In this document: in pieces, positions 55,599 to 64,000 of the stretch
How the letters are laid out: each line of letters starts with the position of its first letter
Numbering within the stretch: position 1 is the stretch's first letter
Assembly: GCF_049243985.1 (NCBI RefSeq)
Contig: NC_135370.1
Coordinates: 43,327,255 to 43,391,254, forward strand
Direction: 5' to 3'
From: Paroedura picta
Taxonomy: Eukaryota > Chordata > Lepidosauria > Squamata > Gekkonidae
Length of the DNA stretch: 64,000 nt
Notes under the pieces: model-generated
What the model saw: the letters and a program-made list of their open reading frames with translations, nothing else
What the model was told of the DNA's origin: nothing
Databases searched by the model: none
Position numbers and translations under genes: made by a program

Positions 55599-55689
55599 AT
55601 GACGCGGGCGCTCCGGGGCTGCCTGCTCACCTGCTGCCTGTCTCTCTTGGCCGCGCTGGGCTGCGGTGGCGCGCGCGGGGCTGCCTCAG
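55599..55689 (+). CDS. Candidate first coding exon: signal peptide of an unidentified secreted or membrane protein
   Basis: ATG at 55599 has A at -3. It opens a 30-codon stretch, MTRALRGCLLTCCLSLLAAL then GCGGARGAAS, followed by one extra G and the donor CAG|GTAACA at 55689/55690. The peptide has a basic N-terminus (TRALR), a hydrophobic core (CLLTCCLSLLAALG) and a small-residue cleavage zone (GGARGAAS): a textbook signal peptide. Ending in phase 1 just after the signal peptide is common for secreted and receptor genes. It lies inside the CpG island. The rest of the gene would be to the right, beyond the window. The donor is not perfect (gtaaca). I do not recognise the protein; a chance short frame remains possible. 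Confidence 0.6.
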
Positions 55690-56839
55690 GTAACACCTGC
55701 GCCGGGCCACGCGCTCGCCCCGAACTAGACCCGGGGGGGGGGCGGGTCGGGAGAGACTCCCTGTGACCCGAGCGCGTTTTCGGCGGGAGAAGAAGCCGTG
55801 GCGCTTCTGGGCTTGTGCCGTCGCGGCTCCTCTGGGCATGGGAAAGGAGGGCATTGCCGCGCCATGGAGGCCGGCGGTCTTGGCTGCAAGTCACTCCTTG
55901 CCGGGAAGCGCGTGGCGCCAGGCAGCTCCCAGACCAGGGCCCTGCAGAAGGTGAAAGCGCGCAGTTCCCTTGAATGCGAAACTGAAACGACGCCCCGGAC
56001 CCACTCCGAGGGTGGCTGAAATGGCCCCCGGGGGCCTCCTGGCGGCGAACGGGGGTCCAACCGACGTCCCGTGCCAAGGCGCCCGGATGAGCCACCTCTT
56101 GGCTTGCGAAGGCGGGGCTGCAGCCCCGATTCCGGCAAGTCATAACGAGCTGGGAGGGAGAGCATGTGCAGAGTGCCCTTGCAAGAGGGGAAGCGGGAGT
56201 AGGCGGCTGTTGAAGGTCAAGGCACTGCCGCGCTGCAGCCAGACCGTCCCGCGGAAAGAAGCCGCGCCCCGGGGCGAAGGGGCGGCGGAGCGATGCGCAG
56301 GCCCCCCGCCAGCCCAGGAGGGAAGGAGGAGCGCGTCCCCCTTGCCGGCCATAGGGAAGCGCCCGCCGCCCACTTCCTGGGCCCGAAGAAAGCAGCTTCC
56401 CGCCACCTGACCCAGCCCGCTTGTTTATCTGGGCAGAAGGCGGCCGCCTGCCTTGCGAGCGCTCCCTGGGGAGAGAAGGCGCGAGGGCGAGGGCGGCGGC
56501 GGGGGAATTCCACCGAGCGGTTGTGGCCGCCGGGCGCGGAGCACAGGCAGGTCGAGCGCTTTGTTCTCCCCGAGGCCTGCCCGAAGGAACCGGCGCTCCT
56601 GCTGCAGTGAAATCGGCCCTTCCTTCCTCCTCTCCCCGTCTGCGGTCTGCGAGAGCAAGCAAGCAAGCAGAAGTTCAGGCGTCGTTCCCCCCGCAAATTG
56701 CCGCTGAGCCTGTTGGATTTCAGCCTGAGGCTAAATTTAGGTGGAGGTCGGTTGGCTTTATCGAAGGGTGTTCAGGGCTGACCTCTGCTCCGCCAGATAT
56801 TAGATTAGACGCTTGTAAGACCACAGCAGCTAGCCATGG
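55690..56839 (+). other. Start of presumed intron 1 (CpG-rich part)
   Basis: GC-rich sequence after the donor, falling to normal composition by about 56720. Long open frames on both strands here reflect lack of AT-rich stop codons and carry no domains. Confidence 0.5.
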
Positions 56840-57083
56840 TGGTGAAGAAACCGAGGAGGGGCTTTGTACCCCACTTTTCACTACGCAAAGGAGGCTCAAG
56901 CCGGTAGACACCCTGTGAGGTAGGTGAGGCTGAGGGAGCTCTGACAGGACTGCTTTGTAAAACAGCTCTGACAGGACTGTGACTAACCCCAAGTCACCCA
57001 GCTGCCTGCATGTAGAGGAGTGGGGAATAAAATCTGGTTCAGATTAGAAGCTGCCACTCTTTAACTACTACACCAAGCTGGCC
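56840..57083 (-). mobile_element. tRNA-derived SINE with L2-like tail, minus strand
   Basis: From 'ccccacttttcactacgcaa' through 'gtgaggtaggtgaggctgag' to the head 'aactactacaccaagctggc'. It contains an internal duplication of 'agctctgacaggactg' (56937 and 56965). Confidence 0.8.
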
Positions 57084-57085
57084 TA

Positions 57086-57478
57086 AAAGCGACGGCTGGG
57101 TTTGATTCCCCACTCCACATTCAGTCAGCTGGAAGACCCTTGACCTGTCACAGTTCTCTAAGAGCTTTCTAAGTCCCACCTACCTCACAGGGTGTCTGTT
57201 GTGGGGAGATCATGCTTCATATTTGTTGTGATGCTGATTGCTAATTTACTAATTTATTCCCTCATATCTGTACTCTTATGATCCTTGTTTCATTGTCTGA
57301 GGAAATGCGCATGCACATGAAAGTTCACATCTTGAATAAAACTCTGTTGGTCTTAAAGGTGCCTTTGGACTCAGATTTTGTTCTGTTGTGTTGAGAGGAA
57401 GGGAAAGGTGCTTGTAAGCCGTTTGAAGACACCTCTGGTTAGTGAAAAGCAAGGTATAAAAAAAGTTCTCTCTTCAAA
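57086..57478 (+). mobile_element. tRNA-derived SINE split by another repeat
   Basis: The left part (57086-57210) runs from 'ggctgggtttgattcccc' to 'ctgttgtggggaga'. The right part (57373-57478) resumes 'gttgtgttgagaggaaggga' and ends 'aaaagcaaggtataaaaaa'. It abuts the preceding minus-strand SINE head to head. Confidence 0.75.
57211..57372 (+). mobile_element. Penelope-type tail inserted in the SINE
   Basis: It contains ctgagga (57297-57303), a palindromic 15-nt stretch 'aatgcgcatgcacat' and gaaa (57319-57322), the order of a hammerhead core (CUGANGA, helix II, GAAA). Then come 'cttgaataaaactctgttgg' and 'cttaaaggtgcctttggac'. No coding sequence. Confidence 0.5.
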
Positions 57479-58035
57479 AGAAAATAAATTGGGACTTGAG
57501 GTTCCTCTGACTTTCGCTTTCTCCCTGTGGTGCTGCAGCAGAGACTCATCACAAAAGCTGTCCCCTGGTTATTTCCAAGGTGAACAGAAAAGCTATTGTT
57601 TCGTTTAGGCCAGAGGGCAAGCATCCAGCTTTGCCTTTAGGTGTGAATGTAATCAGTTCTTTTTATCTCTAGGGTGCCATGCCTTCCCATGAGGAATTAC
57701 ATCATTCATACGCATGGCAGTTGTGCTGCTTGATCTGACGTCTGCTGGTCTACAAAGCAGATCAGGGAGAAGTCACAGTCGCCACTCCCTGTATGAAACA
57801 CGGCTCTGTGCTGTGTGATACTGGATGCCATTTTCTGCACCTGTTGGATTAGTACTGAATCTGTAGCGCATACTGGCTACTTCACAGACATGCCCCAGGG
57901 GCTTATTTTCTTTCCATTCATTTTTTTCCATTTAGTGCTTATCCACACTTTATGCCTATAAATGTGCAATCTTGAACTTGATTCCTTTTTGCTCTCTATT
58001 GATTTAATGCCAGGTTTATAATACCAAATAATGTA
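57479..58035. other. Unassigned DNA
   Basis: No exon-like frame with splice sites was seen in this presumed intron. No repeat was recognised. Confidence 0.4.
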
Positions 58036-58215
58036 CTAGCCTGACCTAGCCAGATCTTGGAAGCTAAATAAGGTTAGTGCTTGGATGGAACAGCGCCAGG
58101 GAAGTCCAGGGTCGCTACACAGAAGTAGGTGGTGGCAAACCACCTCTGAAAGTCTCTTGCCTTTGAAAACCCTACAGGTTTGCTGTTAAGTTGGTTGCCG
58201 CTTGAGAGCACTTTC
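58036..58215 (+). mobile_element. 5S rRNA-derived SINE
   Basis: 'agcctgacctagccagatct' then 'tggaagctaaataaggtta' and 'gtgcttggatgg' correspond to 5S rRNA positions covering the internal promoter (GATCTCGGAAGCTAAGCAGG, TAGTACTTGGATGG). The unrelated body 'gtggtggcaaaccacctctg' follows, shared with the reverse copy at 43741-43932. Confidence 0.87.
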
Positions 58216-59384
58216 CACCATTAAATAACATGACTGCAAAAATCCATATACTGAAGTGCTTGTGCAAAACTTGCCAAGCCAGATATTAAACTGGACTATG
58301 CTCCTTGCCCTAGAGCCATAATGGTAGCAAGTCAGTTGAATTTACAACAGGTTCCGCCATGATGAAATATGAGGCAACCTTGGGAACTTTTGGGACTCTT
58401 TCCTCTATCCAGGGAGGTGGCAAATAACTTGCAGGACTATAGGAAGGTCTTTATCATGGCCTGCTGTCAGTCTATAGGCCTTACAGCAGAAAGTTGTTTA
58501 GATTTTCTGCTATGTTGCAATTGCAGGTGCCTTGCTAGGTATAACTAGAACCCACATCCTGCTCAGGGGGGAAGGATGCTTTCTAGCTGAAAGTGCCTGT
58601 AATCCTGTGGTGTGGTAAAAAACAGGGAGCGGGGTGGTGGTGGCTAGATATAAAAAGGGACAAGAGGAAAAAAAAACATGTTGACAGCTGGTGAATATGT
58701 ACTCCCAAGTAACTCCTACAGAGTGAAGTTACAATGCTGTATCTCTGCATGCATAAGTACAACCAAGGGTGTGAAATTCTGCCTTGCAGATCTCACATGC
58801 AGATAAAACTGTGTTCGCCAGATATGGTTATTACATTTGCAGAAAACATGCATCTGTCTCTATGACACATCCTAACAATTTGTATGTTAAAAAGGGTTCT
58901 ATCGCTGGAATCTATCACCAGTGAATCCTGGCTGAACTTTCCCTTAATTGCAAAAATAGATAACAAGCATGCTAAAAAGAGATTCTTTCTCTTTTGTTTT
59001 TATCTGTGCTGATGCCAGTAGCACTAACTGTGATTCCCAAGCATAGCAGATATAAGAGCCTCTCTTGACTCAGGACAGATACAGACACATCCAGAGGAGA
59101 GCTGGGGAAGCTTAGTGGTAATTAGCTTTTCTTATACATGCCTTTAAAAGGAGGTTAGACAGACCCATGAAGGATAGGTCCAACAATGGTCACGAGTCAA
59201 GAAAACTCAAGGGAACCATGAGAGAGAAATAGTAAGCCTCTGAATACCACTACTGGTATTCAATAATGCTCTCCAGTGCCTTTGGTACCCTGTCATTTAC
59301 ATTTTCTGGCCACATATGGCAAAAATTTGGCAGCTTGGTAAGGGAGGAGGATTTTAGAGGGAGGGTTGAGGTGGGAGGGGATTC
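58216..59384. other. Mostly unassigned presumed intron
   Basis: 'aggttagacagacccatgaa' with 'ggtccaacaatggtcac' near 59150-59195 is a scrap of the old CR1 3' region. Nothing else was recognised. Confidence 0.4.
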
Positions 59385-59456
59385 TTATTGCTTTGATTTT
59401 ATTGTTTTAAACTTAGTTGTAAGCCTCCGCGGGCTAGCTGGCTAGGAGCAGCAGCA
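59385..59456 (+). mobile_element. L2-like tail scrap
   Basis: 'gattttattgttttaaactt' and 'agttgtaagcctccgcggg' resemble the L2 end. Confidence 0.45.
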
Positions 59457-59473
59457 TAAAAGCCTTATCACTA

Positions 59474-59775
59474 TCACTAAACATAAACTTGAACTTGCGT
59501 GGAGCCATCTCACTCTGTACCTGATTGGACCTCCCTTGGGAGGTCCCCAGTAGGGAGAGAACACTCTGCCAATGAGGGCCAATCAATTCTAATTGCATTC
59601 TGCCAATGGGGGCCAATCAGGTCAAATTGCATGCAGACAGCCAGGAAGAGCCTCTACCTTGGGAATGTTTACTCATGAGTATGTCACGGTCGTCAGCCAG
59701 GATAGTTTAGCCCCAATCATGAGGGCCCTCAGCCCTGGTAGTTTAGACCCAATTGAGAGGGATCTCCTACCAACT
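59474..59775 (+). repeat. TCACTAAACAT repeat family, copy B
   Basis: Begins TA|TCACTAAACAT, then 'acttgaacttgcgtgg', 'ctgattggacctccctt', 'gccaatgagggccaatca' and 'aattgcatgcagacagccag'. Next is 'gtttactcatgagta' and 'ccaggatagtttagcccc', matching copy C in order. Confidence 0.8.
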
Positions 59776-59900
59776 TCCTGCCTTCCCTTCCTCTCCCCAC
59801 CACAGACATTTTATGACATAGGTGAGGTTGATAGAGCTCTGAAAGAAACTGCTTTGTGGGAATCTCTCTCTCTGATATTTCTCTCTGAACTGAAGAACGT
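59776..59900 (-). mobile_element. tRNA-derived SINE fragment, minus strand
   Basis: 'ccttcctctccccaccacag' then 'cataggtgaggttgatagag' is a partial reversed SINE body. Confidence 0.5.
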
Positions 59901-60509
59901 ACTGACTGAAAGGTTTTCAATTCTTTAAGCAAAATTCCTCTCAATTAAAATGTTTTCATTGAAGGAGGAAACTGTGACAACTTTATGAATTATTTGATGT
60001 TTATTGTTCTTAGCAATTACTGCCACCCAGCATTTCTATTTCTTTCCCACCTGGAGCCCGGCATCCCTGCACCACCATGGGATCCAAAGCCAAGGCTTTT
60101 TTTCAGAGTGACTGCTCTCTGCAGTCTGGAAATGACCAGCAAATCCCCAGGTCCCAACCTCTCCCATCATGCAGCCTCCCTGCCACAGAGTTCCCCTCTC
60201 TCAAGCAAGCACTTTCATCCGGAGCCTGAAGATGAGTTGTAGAGTCCCTCCTCCAAAACAGCCATTTTCCCCCTGGGGAGTTGATCTCTATAATCCAATT
60301 CCAGGGGATTTCCAGGCTGCAGCTGGAGGCTGGTGACTCCCGGGTCAGAAATGTTCCTTGAGGTTTGGAGGCGGGGCCACAAGAGTCCAAGGGTAGGCTG
60401 AAGCTTTTGCCATGTAGATAGCCCCCAGGAAGGTCACAATGCAGATATGCATCCTAGTGCCCGTTGTATTCCTGGGTTCAATGGGCTTTTAGTAAATAAA
60501 ATAATACCA
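59901..60509. other. Unassigned DNA with a 'ggcaaccct' repeat fragment
   Basis: 'agtccctcctccaaaacagc' and 'ggggagttgatctctataat' to 'ggaggctggtgactcccggg' (60240-60345) match the inner part of the MITE-like repeat. The rest is unassigned. Confidence 0.4.
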
Positions 60510-60640
60510 AGGGGAACATCAGGCTTGGACTCTGTGCCCTGTTAGTTGGACCTCCAGCACAACCAGTTGGTTGCTGTGTGAGACAAGATGCAGAACTAAA
60601 TGGACCTTTGGTCTGATCCAGCAAGGTACCTCTTATACAG
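60510..60640 (+). mobile_element. Old CR1-type LINE 3' fragment
   Basis: 'gttggttgctgtgtgagaca' and 'gatgcagaactaaatggacc' followed by 'tttggtctgatccagcaagg' is the older CR1 3' UTR, as at 42330-42395. Confidence 0.75.
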
Positions 60641-60929
60641 CATATTTCATAGCACAAAAGACTTACTTTCTTAGGGAATAACTTATTTATACACAGTCAT
60701 CACATTTTAAAAAATAGGCTAGTTCTCCTTTCAAGAACTTAGTGGCTGGGAAGAGAGATTTAAATGAGACTTGACTGCAAGCTATGTTTGAGCAAAACAG
60801 AAAGCAAAAGCTGCTGGCAGAAATGTAGCTGTAAACCGTGCCAAAAAACGTTCTGTTTCCTGTGTAATGGATAAAATTAACTTTTTCTCTGATAAAGGAG
60901 GAAGCATCATTTACTTGGATTTTAGCGGT
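60641..60929. other. Unassigned DNA
   Basis: Nothing recognised. Confidence 0.4.
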
Positions 60930-60948
60930 AAAAAAGGCGAATGCCATT

Positions 60949-61320
60949 TTGGGCTGTATCAACAGGGGCATCACATCAAAATCACAAGATGTCATAGTCC
61001 CCTTGTATACGGCACTGGTCAGACCACACCTGGAGTACTGTGTGCAGTTCTGGAGGCCTCACTTCAAGAAGGACGTAGATAAAATTGAAAGGGTACAGAG
61101 GAGAGCGACGAAGATGATCTGGGGCCAAGGGACCAAGCCCTATGAAGATAGGTTGAGGGACTTGGGAATGTTCAGCCTGGAGAAAAGGAGGTTGAGAGGG
61201 GACATGATAGCCCTCTTTAAGTATTTGAAAGGTTGTCACTTGGAGGAGGGCAGGATGCTGTTTCTGTTGGCTGCAGAGGAGAGGACATGCAGTAATGGGT
61301 TTAAACTTCAAGTACAATGA
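60949..61320 (+). pseudogene. CR1 reverse transcriptase C-terminal fragment
   Basis: It encodes TALVRPHLEYCVQFWRP, VDKIERVQRRATKMIWG and [20 protein letters not shown], the region after the catalytic core. It is intact over 120 codons but lacks the catalytic palm and endonuclease, so it has no enzyme function. It ends at a TGA at 61318-61320, about 10 bp before the MITE. Better preserved than the copy at 7899-8889. Confidence 0.92.
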
Positions 61321-61327
61321 TATAGGC

Positions 61328-61465
61328 CAGGGGTAGTCAAACTGCGGCCCTCCAGATGTCCATGGACTACAATTCCCAAGAGCCCCCTGCCAGCGAATGC
61401 TGGCAAGGGGCTCCTGGGAATTGTAGTCCATGGACATCTGGAGGGCCGCAGTTTGACTACCCCTG
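61328..61465. mobile_element. Palindromic hAT MITE, copy 8, inside CR1
   Basis: Flanks atataggc (61320-61327) and atataagc (61466-61473) match at 7 of 8 positions. Both lie in CR1 sequence, so the MITE is younger than the CR1. Confidence 0.92.
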
Positions 61466-61473
61466 ATATAAGC

Positions 61474-61730
61474 TAAAGGTAAAGGTATCCCCTGTGAAAG
61501 CACTGAGTCATGGCTGACCCTTGGGGTGACGCCCTCCAGCGTTTTCATGGCAGACTCAATACGGGGGGGTTTGCCAGTGCCCCAGTCATTACCGTTTACC
61601 CCCCAGCAAGCTGGGAACTCATTTTGCCGACCTTGGAAGGATGGAAGGCTGAGTCAACCTTGAGCCGGCTGCTGGGATTGAACTCCCAACCTCATGGGCA
61701 AAGCTTTCAGACGGCTGCCTTACCACTCAC
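61474..61730 (-). mobile_element. tRNA-derived SINE (ACCTTT-tailed), minus strand, inside CR1
   Basis: It begins with 'taaaggtaaaggtatcccct' and ends with 'gacggctgccttaccactc', the reverse complement of the SINE head. It is directly right of the MITE target copy. The extreme 5' end is missing. Confidence 0.9.
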
Positions 61731-61945
61731 AGTCAGAGTAGTTCAGCAGTGGAATAGGCTGCCTAAGGAGGTGGTGAGCTCCACCTCACTGGCAGTCTTC
61801 AAGCAAAAGTTGGATGCACACTTTTCTTGGATGCTTTATGATGCTTAGGGCTGATCCTGCGTTGAGCAGGGGGTTGGACTAGATGGCCTGTATGGCCCCT
61901 TCCAACTCTATAATTCTATGATTCTATGAAATCAGTACACTACAA

Positions 61946-62315
61946 CAGTGGTCCCCAACCCCCGGTCTGAGGACCGGGACCAGACAATGGATCAGTCAGT
62001 ACCGGGATGCGGCTCCTCCTCATCCTCCTCTGCAGCTGCTGCCTTGGAGGCTGCCCTGCCATTCTGCCACCAGCTCACCTTTGGTACTCTCTGGTAGCCG
62101 CCATGGCTGGGGCTCCCCCTGGGCATGGCACTGAGTGGCTGTTGCTGGCAGCACCTCCCAGGCGGGAAGTCAGGGACGCCGTCCGGAAAGCAAGTGAGGC
62201 AGGGGCTCAGGCGGCAGTGACGTCCCTCCGCAAAAGACTCTCCCCCTCCCCCGGGCCTCAGTAAAATTGTCAAGCGTTGACCAGTCCCCGGTGATTAAAA
62301 GGTTGGGGACCACTG
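61946..62315. mobile_element. Non-autonomous hAT element (CAGTGGTCCCCAACC family), copy B
   Basis: Perfect 8-bp duplication cactacaa (61938-61945 and 62316-62323). It shares its interior with copy A (17185-17543), including 'gccatggctggggctccccc' and the 'gtaaaattgtcaagcg' right part. Confidence 0.94.
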
Positions 62316-62439
62316 CACTACAACACTCTGATCTAATGAACCATTTGATTGTATAGTTAAGCTAGTACAAGAAATATACTGTAGATTCCACAGGAAGATA
62401 AACTAGTCAAAAAGTGAAATCAAACTGGCAAAAATATAT
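62316..62439. other. Spacer
   Basis: Short AT-rich stretch; nothing recognised. Confidence 0.4.
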
Positions 62440-64000
62440 CTCTTATTCTAAATTTTATTGGCTGTCTCTCTTAATGTTAATTGGTCAGCAACCAAACGGG
62501 GTCCCAGGTATTTTTATCCCGCTTTCTGGATCTTCATCAGAGGTTGGAAATCATTATTTATCTAAAATAAGGCAGTATTGTAATTAACATTCATATTACA
62601 TTCATATTATAGACATATACAATAATATTCAGAACCATCAATCAACATACCCGAGTTGGTAAATTAAACTTTGCAATAATCACATATCACTTTGGCTTAA
62701 CTCAAAAAGTACTCTTGAATATAAAGCATATCACTTTGGCATAAGCTCTTCAGTCCCAGGTTCGTTTCCTCTCATGTACCCGACCAAATTATCCTAAACC
62801 TGTTGTTTAAAGCTCACCTCAATGTCACAATTGTGTTAACAATGTATTTAATTAGAGGTCAACGGTTCTATTAATCAATTATACAATTTATTAAAAGCAA
62901 CCAATTGAATGGATTGCAAAATTTGAACAGTGGTTGAACTTAATTCACCCAACCATTAAATTTACTCTACAATTTCATGAAGTATTCGCTATCTGGACAC
63001 TCTAATGCAGTGGTTCTCAACCTTCTCAATGTCGCAACCCTTTAATACAGTTCCTCAAGTTGTGGTGCCCCCTAACCATAATATTATGCTAGTGTTCTTT
63101 CACAGAAATTAAACCAAAACTGACCAACGGCGTGAAGATCCATTGTTCATGATTGTATATAAATTGTTTTTTTTCCGGGGTTTCTCAGTTCAGTTCTGCC
63201 TCTTGTCCCGCCATGCTGCTCTCGCTCTTTTCCATTGCTCCAGACAGACAAACGTTCTATCTCAATCTACCCAGCAAGACTGTTGTGTGGATGGTGCTCC
63301 TCTGGCCAAGCTGCTTGCCCTGCCGCAACCCCTGTGAAAGGGTCGTTTGACCCCCAAAGGGGCCCTGACGCCCAGGTTGAGAACCACTGCTCTAGTGCAT
63401 ATAAATAATAATAAACTAATTGTCTCTCCTTGCCACAAAGAGATTTACAGAAACACCCTATTACATTATGAGTCTTTCCATTCTTGGCCATTAAAAATAA
63501 ATTTACCAAAAGGCCAATTTCTCCAGATGAAAAGAAATAATTCCACTTTGGAGACATCTAAGCAGGCTTGTACCGCTTTGATTTGATTACACGTGGCTAC
63601 CCGCAATGGGCTATTGACCGAGCCAAGGAATCTGCTGATAACATGGACAGAACCACCGGTTTACAATACAAAGAACGTCCTACCAATACTAGATTGACTA
63701 GCTCCTTTGAATTCTCCGATTACTCAGGGGAACTTAAAAGGATTATTTATAAACATTGGCACCTTGTGGAATTTATTCCAGATTGCGAGGACAAACCTCT
63801 GTTGGCTTGGCGGAGAGGCAGAAATATACAAAAATTAATCAAACCTAAATTACAAATGGAGTCCTCTTTAACAGGGGTGGGGGGAACCACAAATGTGGCA
63901 AATGCCATTTGTAGGTATCTTCAGGAAGTGAACAGTTATATACACACAAATGGCTTTAGAGTAGAAATTAACAGATTCATAAATTGCAATACAAAGGAAG
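62440..64000 (+). mobile_element. Penelope-like retroelement, runs off the right edge
   Basis: From about 62890 the plus strand resembles the C-terminal RT region of Penelope-like elements (FEQWLNLIHPTIKFTL). After a hAT insertion it continues with RNTLLHYESFHSWPLK and GQFLQMKRNNSTLE. Then come TRGYPQWAIDRAK, RIIYKHWHLVEFIPD, LLAWRRGRNIQKLIKPKL and INRFINCNTKE, the linker before the GIY-YIG endonuclease, which would lie beyond 64000. To the left, about 62460-62560 reads on the minus strand like a Penelope tail (ctgatga-7 nt-gaaa), an opposed copy as known for this group. It is 5'-truncated and broken. Confidence 0.75.
63008..63389. mobile_element. Non-autonomous hAT element (CAGTGGTTCTCAACC family) inside the Penelope-like element
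   Basis: It starts CAGTGGTTCTCAACCTT and ends AGGTTGAGAACCACTG. Flanks ctctaatg (63000-63007) and ctctagtg (63390-63397) match at 7 of 8 positions. 382 bp with no transposase. Inserted in, and therefore younger than, the Penelope-like copy. Confidence 0.92.

Larger units (their letters stand above)
55190..56720. promoter_or_regulatory. CpG island promoter
   Basis: About 1.5 kb of strikingly GC- and CpG-rich sequence ('ggcggccgcc', 'ccgagcgcgtttt', 'gcggcggcgg') in an AT-rich window. Unlike the CpG-rich repeats at 18 kb and 48 kb, it has no tandem or inverted structure. It surrounds the candidate first exon, typical of a vertebrate CpG-island promoter with dispersed start sites. No TATA box lies near the exon. 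Confidence 0.82.
60930..61928 (+). mobile_element. CR1 LINE 3' part with two later insertions
   Basis: CR1 coding sequence (60930-61320) and 3' UTR (61736-61928, 'cagagtagttcagcagtgg' to 'ataattctatgattctatg') are separated by a palindromic MITE (61328-61465) and a minus-strand SINE (61474-61730). Without these, the CR1 is a ~600-bp 5'-truncated copy. Confidence 0.93.

Noticed and set aside
55376-56662. Long minus-strand open frame (428 codons) across the CpG island
   Set aside because: The composition is Arg/Pro/Ala/Gly/Ser-rich as expected from GC-rich DNA without stops. It has no domain, and other frames over the same bases are also open on both strands.
58036-58215. A 5S rRNA gene
   Set aside because: Only the internal part matches 5S. 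The 5' end and 3' terminator are missing and the rest is a SINE body shared with 43741-43932.

Overview
The window looks like squamate reptile (lizard or snake) nuclear DNA. Its interspersed repeats are a typical squamate mix: CR1 LINEs, L2-like LINEs, three BovB/RTE LINE fragments, two classes of tRNA-derived SINE, 5S rRNA-derived SINEs, Penelope-like retroelements and many short hAT transposons. The species cannot be named from sequence alone. There are no operons, rRNA genes, CRISPR arrays or other prokaryotic features.

Layout. 1-12 kb: AT-rich unassigned DNA, an 892-bp terminal-inverted-repeat transposon, a BovB fragment, a 5'-truncated CR1 (7.6-8.9 kb) and an inverted pair of tRNA-like sequences (9.0-9.3 kb). 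12-17 kb: a near full-length two-ORF non-LTR retrotransposon, possibly Vingi-like, split by a SINE with a 13-bp target-site duplication. 17-21 kb: a hAT element, a SINE, a GC-rich Helitron-like element built on an exact 109-bp tandem repeat, and a 1-kb degenerate ~10-bp satellite containing an inverted block. 21-36 kb: L2, SINE, MITE, Penelope and minisatellite sequence. 36-48 kb: three long repeat-free AT-rich blocks that could be conserved regulatory DNA, mixed with BovB, CR1, 5S-SINE and TIR elements. 48-55 kb: more repeats and a possible solo LTR.

The only convincing host gene sequence is at 55.2-56.7 kb. A CpG island carries two CCAAT-type boxes and a short first coding exon (55599-55689, + strand). 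That exon encodes a signal peptide and ends at a GT donor in phase 1. I cannot name the gene. The rest of the window would be its first intron, and no second exon is recognisable. The upstream 55 kb would be intergenic or distal regulatory DNA.

55.7-64 kb holds further SINEs, a CR1 carrying two later insertions, two more hAT elements, and a Penelope-like retroelement that runs off the right edge and is itself interrupted by a hAT element. The clearest overall patterns are: eleven of twelve short hAT copies with 8-bp duplications of form nnnTAnnn; hammerhead-type core motifs in Penelope-type tails; the 109-bp GC repeat; and the satellite with an inverted block.
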